A DNA stretch of 9,004 bases from an uncultured Roseburia sp. (GTDB lineage: Bacteria; Bacillota; Clostridia; Lachnospirales; Lachnospiraceae): contig CAKRCJ010000073.1 in assembly GCA_934307185.1 (NCBI GenBank), forward strand, positions 1-9,004, in the 5' to 3' direction. The notes under the pieces were generated by a model that did no database searches, was not told the DNA's origin, and saw only the letters and a program-made list of their open reading frames with translations. Shown here piece by piece: positions 6,136 to 9,004 of the stretch (its first letter is position 1; each line of letters starts with the position of its first letter). The position numbers and the translations under genes are program-made.

Positions 6136-7617
6136 ATGAAGGACTTCATTAAAATCAATGAAAACGATAATGTCATTGTGGCAATTAAGGAATTGAAAAA
6201 AGGAGAAAAAACCTCTGTAGATATTACAGAGGTGGAAGCTTTAGAAGATATTCCGGCAGGACACAAAATGGCAATTAAGGATATTAAAAAGGATACGGAT
6301 GTTATAAAGTATGGCTTCCGTATCGGAACTGCAAAAGAGGATATCAAAGCCGGGCAGTGGATACATACCCATAATGTAAAAACAGCGCTTGGTGATTTAC
6401 TGGAATATAAGTATGAGCCGGTACATATTGAAGAGAAAAAAACAGAAGATGCAGCCTTCATGGGCTTTCAAAGACCGGATGGAAAAGTTGGTGTCAGAAA
6501 TGAAATCTGGATTATCCCGACGGTCGGCTGTGTGAACAACATTGCAACTGCAATGGCAAAAGCAGCGAATGAGAAGCTGAAAGGTTCTGTGCAGGAAGTA
6601 ATTGCTTTCCCACATCCATATGGCTGCTCCCAGATGGGGGATGACCAGGAACATACAAGAGCCATTCTTGCGGACCTTATTAATCACCCAAATGCAGGAG
6701 GAGTTTTAGTGCTTGGGCTTGGATGCGAAAACAGTAACATTGATGTGCTAAAGCCATACATTGGAGATTACGATGAAAACCGCGTGAAATTCCTCGTCTG
6801 TCAGGAAGTGGAAGATGAGATGGAAAAAGGAGAGAAGCTTTTAGAGGAGCTCATTGATTATGCGGCATCCTTTGAGAGAGAACCAATTAGTGTTTCCAAA
6901 CTTATCATCGGAATGAAATGCGGTGGAAGCGATGGATTTTCCGGAATTACGGCCAATCCGCTCGTCGGACGGTTTTCAGATTTATTAATCAGTAAAGGTG
7001 GAACGACCATACTGACAGAAGTTCCGGAAATGTTCGGTGCAGAAACGATTTTAATGAACCGCTGTGAAAATGAACAGTTATTCGATAAAACAGTAACGCT
7101 TATCAATGATTTTAAACAGTATTTTAAGGATAATCACCAGACGATTTATGAAAACCCTTCCCCGGGAAACAAAAAAGGTGGAATTTCCACACTGGAGGAT
7201 AAGTCCTTAGGCTGTACCCAGAAGTCGGGAAGCGCATTGGTAAAAGGTGTATTAGCTTATGGTGAGCCGGTAAAAACACCAGGGCTTAATCTTTTGAGCG
7301 CACCGGGAAATGATCTTGTGGCAGCGACAGCTTTGGCGGCGAGCGGTGCACATATTGTTTTATTTACAACAGGCCGTGGAACACCGTTTGCATCACCGGT
7401 TCCAACTGTGAAGATTTCAAGCAATAGTAGTCTTTTTGAAAAAAAGAAAAACTGGATTGACTTTAATGCGGGCGTTCTTGTGGAGGACAAAGAGTTAGAC
7501 GAGATGGCAAAGCGGCTTTTTGATTATGTAGTAGATGTAGCATCCGGTAAAAAAGTATGCAGTGAGGAAGCAGGTTTCCATGATATGGCAATTTTTAAAC
7601 AGGGTGTTACTTTATAA
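6136..7617 (+). CDS. uxaA: Altronate dehydratase
   Basis: UxaA removes water from D-altronate to give 2-keto-3-deoxy-D-gluconate. The protein has 493 residues, almost exactly the E. coli length (495). The N-terminal SAF domain occupies about residues 1-95 and includes AGQWIHTHNV (72-81). After a short linker comes the large altronate/galactarate dehydratase domain. Visible landmarks are HPYGCSQMGDDQEHT (160-174), GLGCEN (194-199), MKCGGSDGFSG (260-270) and KSLGCTQKSG (356-365). The conserved cysteines 164, 197, 262 and 360 are all retained, in keeping with a metal-dependent enzyme. It lies 24 nt after uxaB with AGGAG 8 nt before the ATG, and no terminator separates it from either neighbour. 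Galactarate dehydratase is a paralogue with the same architecture, but the UxaB/UxaC context favours altronate. Confidence 0.96.
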   Translation: MKDFIKINENDNVIVAIKELKKGEKTSVDITEVEALEDIPAGHKMAIKDIKKDTDVIKYGFRIGTAKEDIKAGQWIHTHNVKTALGDLLEYKYEPVHIEEKKTEDAAFMGFQRPDGKVGVRNEIWIIPTVGCVNNIATAMAKAANEKLKGSVQEVIAFPHPYGCSQMGDDQEHTRAILADLINHPNAGGVLVLGLGCENSNIDVLKPYIGDYDENRVKFLVCQEVEDEMEKGEKLLEELIDYAASFEREPISVSKLIIGMKCGGSDGFSGITANPLVGRFSDLLISKGGTTILTEVPEMFGAETILMNRCENEQLFDKTVTLINDFKQYFKDNHQTIYENPSPGNKKGGISTLEDKSLGCTQKSGSALVKGVLAYGEPVKTPGLNLLSAPGNDLVAATALAASGAHIVLFTTGRGTPFASPVPTVKISSNSSLFEKKKNWIDFNAGVLVEDKELDEMAKRLFDYVVDVASGKKVCSEEAGFHDMAIFKQGVTL

Positions 7618-7625
7618 AAAAATAT

Positions 7626-7649
7626 AACCGGAGAAAAAACCGGAGAAAA
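7626..7649 (+). repeat. Tandem 12-bp repeat in the kduD ribosome-binding leader
   Basis: AACCGGAGAAAA occurs twice head to tail (7626-7637, 7638-7649), directly followed by the true Shine-Dalgarno AAGGAG (7649-7654), which is 7 nt before the kduD ATG. The stretch therefore carries three GGAG motifs in a row. A short slippage duplication of a Shine-Dalgarno-like segment is the simplest explanation. Confidence 0.85.
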
Positions 7650-7661
7650 AGGAGAAGAAAT

Positions 7662-8465
7662 ATGGCTATTTTAGACAACTTTTCATTGGAGGGAAAAATT
7701 GCTCTTGTTACAGGAGCATCTTACGGAATTGGATTTGCAATTGCAAGTGCATATGCAGAGGCAGGAGCAACAATTGTTTTTAACGACATCAAACAGGAAT
7801 TAGTAGACAAAGGGTTAAAAGCATATGAAGAAAAAGGCATCAAAGCACACGGATATGTATGTGATGTAACAGATGAAGAACAGGTCAATTCCCTTGTGGA
7901 AAAAATTGAAAAAGAAGTTGGAGTAATTAATATTCTGGTAAATAATGCCGGCATCATTAAAAGAATTCCAATGTGCGAGATGAAAGCATCTGAGTTCAGA
8001 CAGGTCATTGATGTCGATTTGAATGCACCATTTATTGTTTCAAAAGCTGTTATTCCATCTATGATTAAAAAAGGTCACGGAAAAATCATTAACATCTGTT
8101 CCATGATGTCAGAGCTTGGCCGTGAAACTGTTTCGGCTTATGCAGCAGCAAAGGGTGGTTTGAAAATGCTTACAAAAAATATTGCATCTGAGTATGGGGA
8201 ATACAATATTCAGTGCAATGGTATCGGACCTGGTTATATCGCAACACCTCAGACTGCACCATTGCGTGAAATCCAGCCGGATGGAAGCAGACACCCATTC
8301 GACCAGTTTATCGTTGCAAAGACACCAGCAGCAAGATGGGGAAATGCAGAAGACCTCCAGGGACCGGCAATTTTCCTGGCTTCTGACGCTTCAAACTTTG
8401 TGAATGGTCACATTGTATATGTAGACGGAGGTATTTTGGCTTACATTGGTAAACAGCCACAATAA
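7662..8465 (+). CDS. kduD: SDR dehydrogenase, KduD/DhuD type (2-keto-3-deoxygluconate 5-dehydrogenase)
   Basis: A 267-residue classical short-chain dehydrogenase. In this pathway it would reduce 3-deoxy-2,5-hexodiulosonate, the product of KduI/DhuI, to 2-keto-3-deoxygluconate. The cofactor loop is TGASYGIG (17-24), NNAG is at 94-97, and the catalytic set is Asn121, Ser147, Tyr160 and Lys164 (SAYAAAKGG). Asp42 at the end of the second strand suggests NAD(H) rather than NADP(H). The sequence closely resembles the streptococcal protein annotated gluconate 5-dehydrogenase (for example SMMSELGRETVSAYAAAKGG and the tail ILAYIGKQP), whose operon relatives are known as DhuD. Context with kduI, the DhuI-like gene and uxaAB favours the uronate role, but gluconate 5-dehydrogenase activity cannot be excluded from sequence. 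It is the third gene of the operon, and no convincing terminator follows it. Confidence 0.88.
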   Translation: MAILDNFSLEGKIALVTGASYGIGFAIASAYAEAGATIVFNDIKQELVDKGLKAYEEKGIKAHGYVCDVTDEEQVNSLVEKIEKEVGVINILVNNAGIIKRIPMCEMKASEFRQVIDVDLNAPFIVSKAVIPSMIKKGHGKIINICSMMSELGRETVSAYAAAKGGLKMLTKNIASEYGEYNIQCNGIGPGYIATPQTAPLREIQPDGSRHPFDQFIVAKTPAARWGNAEDLQGPAIFLASDASNFVNGHIVYVDGGILAYIGKQPQ

Positions 8466-8534
8466 GCATGTTTTATGGTCAGAAATGCGCATTATCAAAA
8501 TATACAAAAAAATGAAAAAAATATAAAAAAAGTA

Positions 8535-8563
8535 GTGCAATTTTTAAAAGGCTATGCTATAAT
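8535..8563 (+). promoter_or_regulatory. Promoter of the ABC transporter gene (extended -10)
   Basis: A perfect TATAAT (8558-8563) is preceded by TGC (8555-8557), an extended -10. The -35 candidate GTGCAA (8535-8540, 17-nt spacing) is weak, so the extended -10 probably carries the promoter. The operator starts 4 nt after the -10, exactly as at uxaB. Confidence 0.75.
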
Positions 8564-8567
8564 ACAA

Positions 8568-8585
8568 AATGTAAGCACTTACATT
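8568..8585 (+). promoter_or_regulatory. LacI-family operator of the ABC transporter gene
   Basis: AATGTAAGCACTTACATT has perfect 8-bp arms (AATGTAAG/CTTACATT) around CA. It differs from the uxaB operator at only two positions and has the same distance to its -10. The central CA breaks the CG expected of a strict cre site, so a dedicated LacI-family regulator is the better candidate here, probably the one encoded at 3313-4329. Confidence 0.8.
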
Positions 8586-8589
8586 ATAG

Positions 8590-8637
8590 CGATGTGACGA
8601 AAACCAGAAAAAGGACAAAAGGAAAAACGTCATATCG
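8590..8637 (+). promoter_or_regulatory. Stem-loop in the 5' leader of the solute-binding protein mRNA
   Basis: CGATGTGACG (8590-8599) can pair with CGTCATATCG (8628-8637): ten base pairs with one G-U wobble, closing a 28-nt loop made almost only of A and G with two AAGGA motifs. It begins just after the operator, near the predicted transcript 5' end, and ends 33 nt before the start codon, leaving the Shine-Dalgarno free. It does not resemble a riboswitch class that I recognise. Stabilisation of the transcript or binding of an RNA or protein is possible. Confidence 0.5.
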
Positions 8638-8670
8638 ACAATAAAGTAATGAAAAAGGAGAAGAAAGAAT

Positions 8671-9004
8671 ATGAAAAAGGAATTCGCAAAACGCGTAATG
8701 GCAGCTGGAATGGTAGCAGCGATGGCCCTTACAACAGTAGGATGTGGAAGCAGCACAGATAACAGCACAAGCACAGATACAAAAGCTGACACAGCAGAGA
8801 AACCGGCTACAGAGGCAGCAGCTGGCACAGAAACAGCAGCAGCCGCAGAAGATGATGGTTCTTATGAGAACTGCGCATTGACAATTTCATGGTGGGGCGG
8901 TGACTCGAGACATGAAGCAACACAGAGTGCAATTAAAGCATTTGAGGAAGCTTATCCGGGAATTACAGTTGAATGTACCTATGCATCATGGGATGGCTGG
9001 GAAG
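8671..9004 (+). CDS. Sugar ABC transporter substrate-binding lipoprotein, N-terminal part (3' end outside window)
   Basis: The frame is open from the ATG at 8671 to the right edge, giving 111 residues. The start has AAGGAG (8655-8660) with about 10 nt of spacing. The N-terminus is a lipoprotein signal: KKEFAKR, a hydrophobic stretch, then TTVGC with the lipidated cysteine at residue 25. A low-complexity Ala/Thr/Ser/Asp linker (about 26-64) follows, as in many Clostridia lipoproteins. The mature domain opens LTISWWGGDSRHEATQSAIK (68-87) and continues to FEEAYPGITVE and YASWDGWE, the typical start of CUT1-type carbohydrate-binding proteins of extracellular solute-binding family 1. The operator shared with uxaB links it to uronate use, so uronate-containing oligosaccharides are the likely cargo (inference). 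The permease and any ATPase genes would lie beyond the window. Confidence 0.92.
   Translation, partial: MKKEFAKRVMAAGMVAAMALTTVGCGSSTDNSTSTDTKADTAEKPATEAAAGTETAAAAEDDGSYENCALTISWWGGDSRHEATQSAIKAFEEAYPGITVECTYASWDGWE

Noticed and set aside
6108..6461. Minus-strand 117-codon open frame over the start of uxaA
   Set aside because: It is Ser/Phe-rich as expected from the reverse complement of a Lys/Glu-rich SAF domain, and it runs against the operon.
8466..8534. Intrinsic terminator after kduD
   Set aside because: Only the short palindrome ATGCGCAT and A-rich sequence are present; there is no stem followed by a T run, so read-through into the transporter gene stays possible.
8544..8828. Minus-strand 94-codon hydrophobic open frame over the transporter leader
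   Set aside because: It covers the promoter, operator and signal-peptide coding region; its hydrophobicity comes from the complement of A-rich sequence and Ala/Thr codons.

Overview
This window carries a hexuronate catabolism locus from an AT-rich, low-GC Gram-positive bacterium. Adenine-rich purine leaders, strong AGGAG-type ribosome binding sites, the gene content and a lipoprotein solute-binding protein with a low-complexity Ala/Thr linker all fit a gut Clostridia/Lachnospiraceae-like organism. That placement is inferred from style and protein resemblance, not from a marker gene.

Layout: (a) At the left edge is the C-terminal end of a cysteine desulfurase (+ strand), unrelated to the rest. 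It ends inside a perfect 15-bp inverted repeat at a convergent gene junction. (b) Positions 309-4329 hold a minus-strand cluster read right to left: a LacI-family regulator, uxaC (uronate isomerase), kduI (5-keto-4-deoxyuronate isomerase) and an RpiB/LacA/LacB-family isomerase that resembles the streptococcal DhuI type. (c) Positions 4330-4647 are a divergent control region with a promoter and a LacI-type operator in front of uxaB. (d) Positions 4648-8465 hold the plus-strand operon uxaB (tagaturonate reductase), uxaA (altronate dehydratase) and kduD/dhuD (short-chain dehydrogenase). (e) Positions 8466-8670 are a second control region with an almost identical promoter/operator block and a 5'-leader stem-loop. 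It precedes a lipoprotein sugar-binding protein of an ABC transporter, cut by the right edge.

How the genes work together: UxaC, UxaB and UxaA convert galacturonate through tagaturonate and altronate to 2-keto-3-deoxygluconate (KDG). KduI and/or the DhuI-like protein, followed by the SDR dehydrogenase, convert the unsaturated uronate released by polysaccharide lyases and unsaturated glycuronyl hydrolases to the same KDG. The ABC transporter presumably imports the uronate-containing oligosaccharide. KDG kinase, KDPG aldolase, the lyases/hydrolases and the permeases are not in the window.

The most notable points are two non-homologous isomerases for apparently the same reaction in one operon, and a 32-nt promoter/operator block (28 of 32 identical) in front of both uxaB and the transporter gene, which defines a local regulon. 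No CRISPR array, insertion sequence, tRNA or rRNA was seen.
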